Part shown: positions 1-5,222 of the stretch, in pieces | Position numbering within the stretch: position 1 is the stretch's first letter | Layout: each line of letters begins with the position of its first letter | DNA from: Proteiniphilum sp. | Lineage (GTDB): Bacteria > Bacteroidota > Bacteroidia > Bacteroidales > Dysgonomonadaceae | DNA length: 6,343 bases | Reading direction: 5' to 3' | NCBI GenBank assembly: GCA_031284475.1 | Contig: JAISZV010000004.1 | Location: 1-6,343, forward strand | Notes under the pieces: generated by a model | What the model was told of the DNA's origin: nothing | Database searches by the model: none | What the model saw: only the letters and a program-made list of their open reading frames with translations | Program-made: the position numbers and the translations under genes

Positions 1-573
1 TGTCCCTGTATTTTTTGCTTCATTAAACAAAGTTCGCATACTGCGGATATACATAGATATAGTTGTATAGCTCTTACCTTCGGCTAACATCGCCTTTTCG
101 TATTTTTTGAGCCAATCAATTGTAATTGAATCGAAAGGAATCTTTGTCCCGGCATATTTTTCCAAGTGCCGGAAAGCACATGAATAGGTAATTGAGTTTC
201 CTATTGCACCCGATTCTACCAGGCTATCAATATTGGCTTGAAAGGCGGCATTAAGTGTATCATTCGTACATTTTCCCAAACGGGTATTCAGCATATCGAA
301 AGAAAAATTACCTTCTTCTACCAATAAGCGAACAGCGGTTTCCACTTTCTCAAAGGAATTTTTAATGTCCGAACGAATTTCAATGAGCCTTTTACTTTTG
401 GTTTCAGATAATGCCGACCATTCATTTTGGCTCAATTCTTTACCTGTGTTGTAATAACGCTGTGTACGATTATACACCACTTGAATTTTTACCGGAAATA
501 ATCCCGATTGCTTTTTTCTGCGTGCATCCAATACTGTAAGTACGGAAATGCCATCTTTTGAATACTTAAACAT
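1..573 (-). CDS. Tyrosine recombinase (integrase), N-terminal part; truncated by the window edge
   Basis: The reading frame starts with ATG at 573-571 and stays open to base 1, giving 191 residues beginning MFKYSKDGISVLTVLDARRK. The N-terminal 85 or so residues (including GLFPVKIQVVYNRTQRYYNTGKEL) look like the arm-type DNA-binding domain of Bacteroidetes integrases. Residues of about 105-190 (SITYSCAFRHLEKYAG, then TISMYIRSMRTLFNEA) match the SAM-like core-binding domain. The catalytic domain with its Arg/His/Arg/Tyr residues would lie outside the window, so activity cannot be judged. Such enzymes recombine an element's attP with a chromosomal attB. The tRNA 3' fragment at 748-794, 175 bases upstream of the start, is the obvious attachment site. 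The upstream region carries a good promoter match and repeats that could be integrase or excisionase sites. Confidence 0.92.
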   Translation of the reverse strand, partial: MFKYSKDGISVLTVLDARRKKQSGLFPVKIQVVYNRTQRYYNTGKELSQNEWSALSETKSKRLIEIRSDIKNSFEKVETAVRLLVEEGNFSFDMLNTRLGKCTNDTLNAAFQANIDSLVESGAIGNSITYSCAFRHLEKYAGTKIPFDSITIDWLKKYEKAMLAEGKSYTTISMYIRSMRTLFNEAKNTGT

Positions 574-587
574 AACGACTTATATTC

Positions 588-647
588 TGCATGTGCAAAA
601 AAAGTGTACATGCAATTTGCATGCAAATATAACGATTATATGCAAAT
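588..647. repeat. Cluster of TGCA-type repeats and palindrome upstream of the integrase
   Basis: A 13-base palindrome ATGCAATTTGCAT lies at 610-622. ATGCAAAT occurs at 621-628 and again at 640-647, and TGCATGTGCAAA lies at 588-599. The cluster covers the predicted integrase promoter and its start region. It could hold binding sites for the integrase arm domain, an excisionase or a repressor; the sequence alone does not say which. Confidence 0.55.
607..623. repeat. Left copy of a 17-base repeat flanking the att core (possible integrase arm site)
   Basis: TACATGCAATTTGCATG here differs at only one base from TACATGCAATTTCCATG at 845-861, in the same orientation on the other side of the tRNA fragment. 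Repeats placed on both sides of a core site are the usual layout of integrase arm-type sites. Confidence 0.5.
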
Positions 648-655
648 GAAACAAT
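624..655 (-). promoter_or_regulatory. Predicted Bacteroidetes-type promoter of the integrase gene
   Basis: On the minus strand, TATATTTG (complement of 631-624) matches the Bacteroidetes -7 element TAnnTTTG exactly. A TTG (complement of 654-652, in ATTG) stands 20 bases upstream, where the -33 element is expected. Transcription would start near 617, about 45 bases before the integrase ATG. The -7 box overlaps the palindromic TGCA repeats, which suggests repression or autoregulation. This is inference from sequence only. Confidence 0.5.
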
Positions 656-747
656 AGTGGATATAATTTAATATTTCATATATTACTAATATTTAGCATT
701 TTAGATAACAAATAAGAATATCAGAAAATCAAAGAAAACGATAAAAA

Positions 748-794
748 TCTGCCTTACAAGCAGAGGGTCGGCGGTTCGAATCCGTCAACGCCCA
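748..794 (+). other. 3' fragment of tRNA-Val(UAC): attachment site core (att)
   Basis: The stretch folds as the 3' part of a tRNA. The anticodon arm is TCTGC, loop CTTACAA and GCAGA, with anticodon TAC at 755-757. The variable loop is GGGTC. The T-arm is GGCGG, loop TTCGAAT and CCGTC. The acceptor strand AACGCCC and discriminator A follow. It agrees with what I recall of Bacteroidales tRNA-Val(UAC). The D-arm and 5' acceptor strand are absent: bases 721-747 are unrelated A-rich DNA. It is therefore not a working gene but the duplicated 3' end left when an integrase uses a tRNA gene as attB. Because it reads rightward, an element ending here would lie to its left, together with the integrase at 1-573. 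Confidence 0.88.
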
Positions 795-805
795 CTTGAA
801 AATTC

Positions 806-835
806 AAGACTTACGGTAATGCGTAAGTCTTTTTT
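806..835 (+). terminator. Rho-independent terminator downstream of the tRNA fragment
   Basis: AAGACTTACG (806-815) pairs perfectly with CGTAAGTCTT (822-831) across a six-base loop, and the run of T reaches 834. It is oriented to stop plus-strand transcripts coming through the tRNA. A smaller palindrome, CTTGAA-AA-TTCAAG at 795-808, overlaps its left arm. It may be the original terminator of the tRNA gene carried along with the att site. Confidence 0.8.
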
Positions 836-844
836 GTTATATGT

Positions 845-861
845 TACATGCAATTTCCATG
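845..861. repeat. Right copy of the 17-base repeat flanking the att core
   Basis: TACATGCAATTTCCATG, one mismatch from the copy at 607-623. This copy is also the core of an inverted repeat, TACATG (845-850) and CATGTA (858-863). It lies 50 bases right of the tRNA fragment and 20 bases beyond the stop of the broken gene at 884-1170. Confidence 0.5.
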
Positions 862-883
862 TAGCTTTGGAAATATGCGATTT

Positions 884-1170
884 CTATTTTATCTTCCATT
901 TTCGTTGCGCTGGTATGACGTTTTGAGAGATTGAGAGCTTGTAACTTGTCATTGGATTCAATTTCTTGAATAATAGTTTTGTGTTTTCTTGCAGATTAAC
1001 AGTTTCAAGCATAGCGCCCAACAAGGCAATGGTTTGAGGGCTAACTTCTTGATTTTAACAATTTGCTGATCATCAAGTTCTTTCAATAAATACAGCAGTC
1101 TTTGGCAAGCCTTATCAGGCGCTGTGTCGGGAATATTCTTGAAAAAGCGAAGACAGTCAAGCAATCGCAA
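884..1170 (-). pseudogene. Small conserved mobile-element gene broken by a one-base deletion
   Basis: Translation from a TTG at 1170-1168 runs through LLDCLRFFKNIPDTAPDKAC and LLYLLKELDDQQIVKIK, then ends early in an odd tail with stop 958-960. The neighbouring frame instead gives EVSPQTIALLGAMLETVN, LFKKLNPMTSYKLSIS and the end AQRKWKIK, with a stop at 884-886. Adding one base near 1048-1050 (AAGAAG read as AAGGAAG) joins the two into one smooth 95-residue protein. No slippery heptamer is present, so this is more likely mutation or sequencing error than programmed frameshifting. The start overlaps the end of the mobilization gene by 14 bases, so it was probably translationally coupled to it. 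I do not know its function; a soluble helical protein is likely. The TTG start is uncertain. Confidence 0.7.
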
Positions 1171-1717
1171 TAGCGGAATGTTTTCTTTTGTCCATCACTC
1201 CGCAAGTCGCCAAATTCGCATAAAGGTTTATCAACTTTAGAAGTTTTGCGTTATCCTTTTTCATAAGTTGATACAGCGTATTGATTTGCTTGCCCTGATT
1301 GTTTATCACATCGGCATGTTCTCCGAACCTATCACTGATTTTTTGCAGCAAGATATTGTATTTCTCTTGGTTCCGCTCCAACTGCGAAAAGATAAGCGTT
1401 TTCAAAGATTTGACGATACCATCGAAACGGACGGCAATCGAGTTTGTCGCCCGTATCATCGGGTTTAGCTGTTCTTCCTCGTAATGTCGGATAAAGCGGA
1501 TAATGTCGTCTTGCCGTTTGTTTATCTTCGCGAGTTCCGATTTTACGGCTTCGGGGGCTTCGGCGGGATTGATACTGGCCTTATCAATATAGTGGAAAGC
1601 CAACTTTACAACTTCACTCTTTTTCAGCGAATAGCGTTGACATAACTTTTCGATAAGTTTGTCCGTAGCCCTTATGGTAACGGTTATGAATATGATATTC
1701 CTATTTTGTTTACTCAT
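1157..1717 (-). CDS. btgA: BfmA/BtgA-family mobilization protein
   Basis: This 186-residue protein starts with ATG at 1717-1715. Residues 9-47 (FITVTIRATDKLIEKLCQRY followed by SLKKSEVVKLAFHYID) have the strand-helix-helix pattern of a ribbon-helix-helix DNA-binding domain. From about residue 55 to 165 the chain is charged and probably coiled-coil (INKRQDDIIRFIRHYEEEQL, then ISDRFGEHADVINNQGKQIN). I recognise this layout from the accessory mobilization proteins BfmA and BtgA of Bacteroides mobilizable elements. They bind oriT and help a relaxase in the relaxosome. The relaxase gene normally expected next to it is missing here, and a small broken gene follows instead. The three hairpins at 1806-1897, upstream of its start, are the likely DNA target. 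The family assignment is from memory, not a search. Confidence 0.82.
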   Translation of the reverse strand: MSKQNRNIIFITVTIRATDKLIEKLCQRYSLKKSEVVKLAFHYIDKASINPAEAPEAVKSELAKINKRQDDIIRFIRHYEEEQLNPMIRATNSIAVRFDGIVKSLKTLIFSQLERNQEKYNILLQKISDRFGEHADVINNQGKQINTLYQLMKKDNAKLLKLINLYANLATCGVMDKRKHSAIAIA

Positions 1718-1805
1718 ACGTTATAATTATTTTATAGCTATTTATATATTCAACTTATTGAAAAATAGCTGAAAGACATTTGCTGTTATAGCGAAAGTTA
1801 TAATA

Positions 1806-1897
1806 GCGTGTTTTGATAACACGCGAAGGGCAAGAGGGAAAAACAGGACTTGTCCAGTTCCCTCTTGCTTAATTCAGCCAAATTGTTTTGACTGAAT
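1806..1897. other. Three consecutive hairpins upstream of the mobilization gene: candidate oriT
   Basis: Hairpin 1 is GCGTGTT (1806-1812) with AACACGC (1818-1824). Hairpin 2 is CAAGAGGGAA (1831-1840) with TTCCCTCTTG (1858-1867), and has an inner pair GGAC (1846-1849) and GTCC (1852-1855). Hairpin 3 is ATTCAG (1872-1877) with CTGAAT (1892-1897), extended by CAAA (1879-1882) and TTTG (1887-1890). None is followed by a T run on the minus strand, so they are poor terminators for the upstream helix-turn-helix gene. Dense inverted repeats just upstream of a mobilization gene are typical of oriT. The nick site cannot be placed from sequence alone. The 108 bases from 1718 on toward hairpin 1 are AT-rich, with several TATAGC/ATAGC repeats that could be promoter or operator. 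Confidence 0.45.
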
Positions 1898-1980
1898 GTG
1901 GAGCGTTAGAACAAGACGGTAAACTAAAATCCAACTTCATTGATTTACACTGATTTGCTATTCGGGAGATGCTGGGTTTT

Positions 1981-2238
1981 CTATTGGTGGATTATCCTTT
2001 TCAAATTTACGAGTGCCCGAAGATTCGCAACACGGTAGTAGATTTTATGCCCGAACTGGGCATATGGTAGAATACCATTCGACCTGTACCCTTGCAAGGT
2101 TCTGTAACTGCACTTTAGCATGAATGCCAAATCTTGATTGTCGAGCAGTTTCTCTTCCTTATCGAAATCTTTATCGACGTTGATGAACGATTTCAAGTCT
2201 TTACTTATATCATTCAACTTTGTTGCAAACTTGCACAT
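1981..2238 (-). CDS. Small helix-turn-helix DNA-binding protein (excisionase-like, HTH_17 type)
   Basis: The gene encodes 85 residues from ATG at 2238-2236. Residues of about 31-78 (LLDNQDLAFMLKCSYRTLQG followed by YRSNGILPYAQFGHKIYYRV) have the winged-helix pattern of MerR/excisionase-like proteins. The first helix pair is followed by the wing signature G(I/L)LPxxxxGxKxYYR. Proteins of this size and type are common in Bacteroidales integrative elements, where some act as excision factors or as regulators of transfer genes. It lies between the DUF4405 gene (41 bases upstream) and the mobilization gene (263 bases downstream), all on one strand. The hairpins or the TGCA repeats near the integrase could be its targets; this is inference. 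No strong ribosome binding site is seen, which is normal in this phylum. Confidence 0.75.
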   Translation of the reverse strand: MCKFATKLNDISKDLKSFINVDKDFDKEEKLLDNQDLAFMLKCSYRTLQGYRSNGILPYAQFGHKIYYRVANLRALVNLKRIIHQ

Positions 2239-2279
2239 TATTCTCTTTTTTTACAATAAAGGAAGAAAAAAAAATCTGC

Positions 2280-2534
2280 TCATTCCTGCGGCTTCTTTTT
2301 CTTCCCTCCCATGTATTGCTTCAACTGTCTCCAGTTAAAGACAATATGAAATATCCCGGCCACTATAAATAGTCCGGCTGACAGCGCGTGAAGTTGCAGT
2401 CCTACTTCGCCCCAATACGTTCCTCGTTCGAATACCTGTATCATTTTCCCCGAAATAGGCATCAGAATGAACGTGATAAACAATACCACCGATGCAACGG
2501 CACGCTTGTTGAACTTTCCTTTCTTTTTCATCAC
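2280..2534 (-). CDS. Small DUF4405-type membrane protein
   Basis: The protein is 83 or 84 residues long, starting at GTG (2534-2532) or the adjacent ATG (2531-2529). The ATG is more likely, with GAAGG about ten bases upstream. There are two predicted membrane helices: residues about 12-31 (AVASVVLFITFILMPISGKM) and about 45-66 (LQLHALSAGLFIVAGIFHIV), then FNW and a basic lysine-rich tail. Two histidines in the second segment (LHALSAG and FHIVFNW) fit the DUF4405 pattern, which resembles haem-binding cytochrome-b-like membrane segments. Its function is not known. It precedes the helix-turn-helix gene on the same strand. It may be cargo of the element or resident DNA next to it. Confidence 0.72.
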   Translation of the reverse strand: MMKKKGKFNKRAVASVVLFITFILMPISGKMIQVFERGTYWGEVGLQLHALSAGLFIVAGIFHIVFNWRQLKQYMGGKKKKPQE

Positions 2535-2608
2535 AAATCAACCTTCAAATTGCATCGGAATTTCTTTTGTATCCATAATGTTACGAGATAAATTTATTTA
2601 ATTGTCTT

Positions 2609-2668
2609 GCATATAAAGAAAACCCGAAAGTACTGCGTGCCGAGGCAGTTGTCAATCCTTACTTATAG
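2609..2668 (+). pseudogene. Possible C-terminal remnant of a lost gene
   Basis: The plus-strand frame reads AYKENPKVLRAEAVVNPYL and then TAG at 2666-2668. The residue choice looks protein-like and the DNA becomes less AT-rich exactly over this stretch, whereas the same frame to its left gives an unconvincing string. It could be the tail of a gene cut off by insertion of the mobile DNA. It is short and I do not recognise the protein, so chance remains quite possible. Confidence 0.18.
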
Positions 2669-2677
2669 GTATTTTTG
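2649..2677 (+). promoter_or_regulatory. Candidate promoter for the DUF2200 gene
   Basis: TATTTTTG at 2670-2677 matches the Bacteroidetes -7 element TAnnTTTG, with TTG at 2649-2651 about 18 bases upstream as a possible -33 element. It would give a leader of almost 190 bases before DUF2200. A weaker box, TACTTTAG at 2839-2846, lies closer to the gene, so which one is used is open. Confidence 0.28.
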
Positions 2678-2872
2678 AACCAAAAAATCACTACAAATGC
2701 TTAGAAAAACCTCTTTATGCAGCATACAAACATCTACAGCTCCCCACCTTCGCCGGGCAAGGCTTCGCCGATTCTACCGTTTTAAGGCAAACAATCACTT
2801 TTTTTTCGGCAGGGAGGTTCCGTTTCAGTTTAAAAGCGTACTTTAGCGAGCAAAATTTAGATATACCATTTC

Positions 2873-3229
2873 ATGATCATGGAGAAGCCAAGAATATTTA
2901 CAACCCCTTTTGCCGGTGTTTATCCCTTCTACATTCAAAAAGCAGAAAAGAAAGGGCGCTCTAAAACAGAGGTAGATGCCATCATTTGCTGGTTGACGGG
3001 CTATGATCTGCTCACATTGCAGCAACAAATAGACAACCAAACCGATTTTGAAACCTTTTTTGCCCAAGCGCCCCTGATCAACCCGAACGCTTCAAAAATC
3101 ACAGGCAAAATATGCGGGCATCGGGTGGAGGAAATAGAAGACAAGCGGATGCAAGCAATCCGTTGGCTGGATAAGTTGATCGACGAACTGGCAAAAGGAA
3201 AGGCAATGGAAAAAATTTTACGGGAATAA
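2873..3229 (+). CDS. DUF2200 family protein
   Basis: The protein has 118 residues from ATG 2873, or 116 from the second ATG at 2879; the latter ([16 protein letters not shown]) fits the usual family start better. It matches the DUF2200 pattern almost end to end: [68 protein letters not shown] and the closing [19 protein letters not shown]. The family is a small soluble cytoplasmic protein found widely in bacteria, with no established function. There is no signal peptide or membrane segment. It stands 44 bases before the PCMD lipoprotein gene on the same strand, so read-through is possible, but I see no functional link. Its DNA is less GC-rich than the genes that follow. Confidence 0.9.
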   Translation: MIMEKPRIFTTPFAGVYPFYIQKAEKKGRSKTEVDAIICWLTGYDLLTLQQQIDNQTDFETFFAQAPLINPNASKITGKICGHRVEEIEDKRMQAIRWLDKLIDELAKGKAMEKILRE

Positions 3230-3255
3230 ACAAATCAAGTCTAACTAAAAATATC

Positions 3256-3261
3256 AGGAGG
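3256..3261 (+). promoter_or_regulatory. Strong Shine-Dalgarno sequence before the lipoprotein gene
   Basis: AGGAGG lies 12 bases before the ATG at 3274. Such a full match is unusual in Bacteroidetes, where most genes lack a clear site, and the spacing is longer than usual. It supports 3274 as the start, because no closer in-frame start exists. Confidence 0.5.
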
Positions 3262-3273
3262 AATATCGCACAG

Positions 3274-4389
3274 ATGAAAATAAAAAATATCTTAGTCGCA
3301 ATCGCTACCCTCGCCATTGGAGTGAGTTGCATCCGGGAAGAGCCCCCAAGTCCCTACGCCGACATCGAAGCGTTTGCACTCCCTGAGCCTGTCATGCTGA
3401 GCGAGGCTACCATTAACCAGGAAAACATCTCCGTATTCGTGCGCAACAACGTCGACCTCTCGGCCCTCGTGCCGGATATCAAACTCTCCGACGGCGCCAC
3501 GATCCATCCGGAGCCAACCATCCCGCAAGACTTTAATCATCCGGTTGTTTACACCGTCACAGCCGCCGACGCAACACACCGGCGCGTCTATACCGTCCAG
3601 GCAATCACCTCCCCCGTCTATTTCTACGGCTTTGAGCACTGGGAAGTTTTGGACAAAAGCAATGTATACGAAACGCCCGTTGAATACGACCTTCGCAACA
3701 ACCGCACAACCCCCTGGGATTCGAGCAACAAAGGCATTGCCATCTATCAGCAATACGCCGACGCCTCCCTTTATCCCATTCACAAGACCACCCACAGCGC
3801 CACGGGCCAATACGCCGCCGAAATGCTCACTAAAGCCGGGCCTGGCTCCATTCTTGGCATCGTGAACATCCCTGTTGTAGCCGGTTCACTCTTCGCGGGC
3901 GTACTGAATCCCTTGAATGCCCTCAAAAATCCCTTGCTGGCAACGGGGTTTGGACAGGCTTTTGACGAAAAACCGCTGCGCATGACGGGAAAATACAACT
4001 ACAAACCGGGAACAGGCAACTATATCGACTCCAAAGGCAACGCACGCCCGGAGAAAAGAGACTCCTGCGCCATTTATGCCGTCTTTTTCCGCTCCGATAA
4101 GTCGCTCGAACGTTTGGATGGAACCAACATCCTCACGCATCCCTCCATCGTGGCCATTGCCATGATGCCAATCCAAGGACGGGGCGCTACGCCGGGCGAT
4201 GGGTTTATGCCCTTCGACCTGCCTTTCGTCTACAACGAAAACCATACGCTGGATTTTGAAAAAAATACCTATAAACTGACCATTGTTTTCTCCTCCAGCT
4301 TCATGGGAGACTACTACGAAGGAACGCCAGGCAGCCGTTTGCTCATTGATGACATCGAAATAATAACAGAAGAAAAAGAAAAACAATGA
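3274..4389 (+). CDS. PCMD-type (putative carbohydrate metabolism domain) lipoprotein
   Basis: The 371-residue protein starts with a lipoprotein signal peptide (MKIKNILVAIATLAIGVSC) whose lipidated cysteine would be residue 19. The acidic pair in CIREEP just after it resembles the surface-export signal of Bacteroidetes lipoproteins. Residues of about 35-112 form an Ig-like domain with the DLSALVPDIKLSDGATIHP and VYTVTAADATHRRVYTVQ patterns common in Bacteroidales surface proteins (DUF5018-like). From about residue 115 to 365 the chain resembles the PCMD beta-sandwich: YFYGFEHWE, then GKYNYKPGTG, CAIYAVFFRSDKSLERLDG, and the closing LLIDDIEII. The structural family is thought to bind carbohydrate, but no enzyme activity is established. 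Its stop overlaps the start of the barrel gene by four bases (ATGA), so the two are translationally coupled and probably act together at the outer membrane. Confidence 0.85.
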   Translation: MKIKNILVAIATLAIGVSCIREEPPSPYADIEAFALPEPVMLSEATINQENISVFVRNNVDLSALVPDIKLSDGATIHPEPTIPQDFNHPVVYTVTAADATHRRVYTVQAITSPVYFYGFEHWEVLDKSNVYETPVEYDLRNNRTTPWDSSNKGIAIYQQYADASLYPIHKTTHSATGQYAAEMLTKAGPGSILGIVNIPVVAGSLFAGVLNPLNALKNPLLATGFGQAFDEKPLRMTGKYNYKPGTGNYIDSKGNARPEKRDSCAIYAVFFRSDKSLERLDGTNILTHPSIVAIAMMPIQGRGATPGDGFMPFDLPFVYNENHTLDFEKNTYKLTIVFSSSFMGDYYEGTPGSRLLIDDIEIITEEKEKQ

Positions 4390-5150
4390 ACAAGAAAAAT
4401 ATAAAACGAAACATCCTAAGCCTGCTGGCCATTTTCACCTGCGCCGCCGGCCTCTTTGCTCAACCGGAGTCCGGCAGGCAATGGGAATACAAAGCCTTTG
4501 CCGGATACAACCTGGGAGGCAGCAGCCCCCTGCCTCTCCCCGCCGAAATACGCAAGATCAACGCCTGGAGCCCAGGTCTCAACGGCACCCTGGCTTTTCA
4601 CGTCACTCGCTGGCTCAACAGAGAATGGGGCCTCACGTCGGGCCTGGCCATTGATGTGAAAGGCATGACCGTCGAGGCCGAAGTCAAATACCTCAACACG
4701 AGCCTCATCGTGGGCGAAGGCGATCACACGGGAACCTTTTCGGGCATGTTTACCGGCCAGAACACAACCAAGGTGCGCAACGGCTACCTCGTCCTACCCC
4801 TCCTGCTCTCCTGTCGCCCCTCCGACATGTGGAGGCTTCACCTGGGGGGATACTTCGCCTGGCAGCGCGATGCCAAATTCGAAGGAAGCGCCTCCGGAGG
4901 ATATATCCGCAATGGCGGACCTGCCGGCGACCGCATCAACATCGAGAAGAGTACGTTCGACTTCTCCGACCATGTCCGCAAAACAGATGCCGGCCTGATG
5001 GCCCTGGGCGACTGGTTTTTCACGAACAAACTGGCCCTGAGCGGGCAACTCTCCTGGGGAATGATCCCCCTTTTCCCCTCCGGGTTCAACGGGATCCCCT
5101 ACAAAATGTACAACATCTACTTTATGGGCGGAATCGCTTACCGGCTCTAA
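4386..5150 (+). CDS. PorT-family outer-membrane beta-barrel protein
   Basis: This 254-residue protein carries a signal peptide of about 25 residues (basic start, hydrophobic LSLLAIFTCAAGLFA, likely cleavage before QPES). The mature chain alternates amphipathic strands and turns: WEYKAFAGYNLGG, INAWSPGLNGTLAFHV, WGLTSGLAIDVKG, NGYLVLPLLLSCRP, WRLHLGGYFAWQ, and a last strand YNIYFMGGIAYRL. The mid-protein YLVLPLLL after a short extracellular-type loop is typical of PorT-like barrels (OMP_b-brl_2). The size fits an eight-stranded barrel. It is coupled to the preceding lipoprotein gene by the ATGA overlap. The ligand or partner is unknown. A 72-base gap without a clear terminator separates it from the convergent gene that ends at 5223. 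Confidence 0.85.
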   Translation: MNKKNIKRNILSLLAIFTCAAGLFAQPESGRQWEYKAFAGYNLGGSSPLPLPAEIRKINAWSPGLNGTLAFHVTRWLNREWGLTSGLAIDVKGMTVEAEVKYLNTSLIVGEGDHTGTFSGMFTGQNTTKVRNGYLVLPLLLSCRPSDMWRLHLGGYFAWQRDAKFEGSASGGYIRNGGPAGDRINIEKSTFDFSDHVRKTDAGLMALGDWFFTNKLALSGQLSWGMIPLFPSGFNGIPYKMYNIYFMGGIAYRL

Positions 5151-5222
5151 GCCCCCATCCTTTTGCCCTCGCCCGCCCACACGCGGAAGACTTCGAGTTT
5201 CTCCCCAGCCGCCGGCCACTTC

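Larger units (their letters stand above)
2535..2872. other. Gene-poor interval between divergent genes
   Basis: No convincing full gene lies here. The stretch separates the minus-strand mobile genes from the plus-strand DUF2200 gene and must hold both promoters. I see a candidate plus-strand promoter (2649-2677), a second weak box TACTTTAG at 2839-2846 just before DUF2200, a direct repeat CTTCGCCG at 2748-2755 and 2763-2770, and an inverted repeat ACTGC/GCAGT around 2632-2649. There is no second tRNA-Val fragment, so the right end of the mobile element is not marked. Confidence 0.5.

Noticed and set aside
748..794. Complete tRNA gene
   Set aside because: The D-arm and 5' acceptor strand are missing; the DNA just upstream cannot pair with the acceptor 3' strand.
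1045..1056. Programmed -1 frameshift in the small gene
   Set aside because: No X-XXY-YYZ slippery heptamer is in frame and no clear downstream stem is seen, so mutation is simpler.
958..1170. Intact 70-residue gene
   Set aside because: Its last 30 residues are in the wrong frame; the neighbouring frame carries the natural continuation to 884.
1268..1484. Plus-strand frames of 61-66 residues
   Set aside because: Antisense to the mobilization gene; no supporting signal.
3292..3810. Minus-strand 172-residue frame inside the lipoprotein gene
   Set aside because: It lies antisense to a well-supported lipoprotein with a signal peptide, and its residues look like a GC-driven shadow.
3886..4386. 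Minus-strand 166-residue frame
   Set aside because: Shadow of the same lipoprotein gene; low-complexity phenylalanine start and no recognisable domain.
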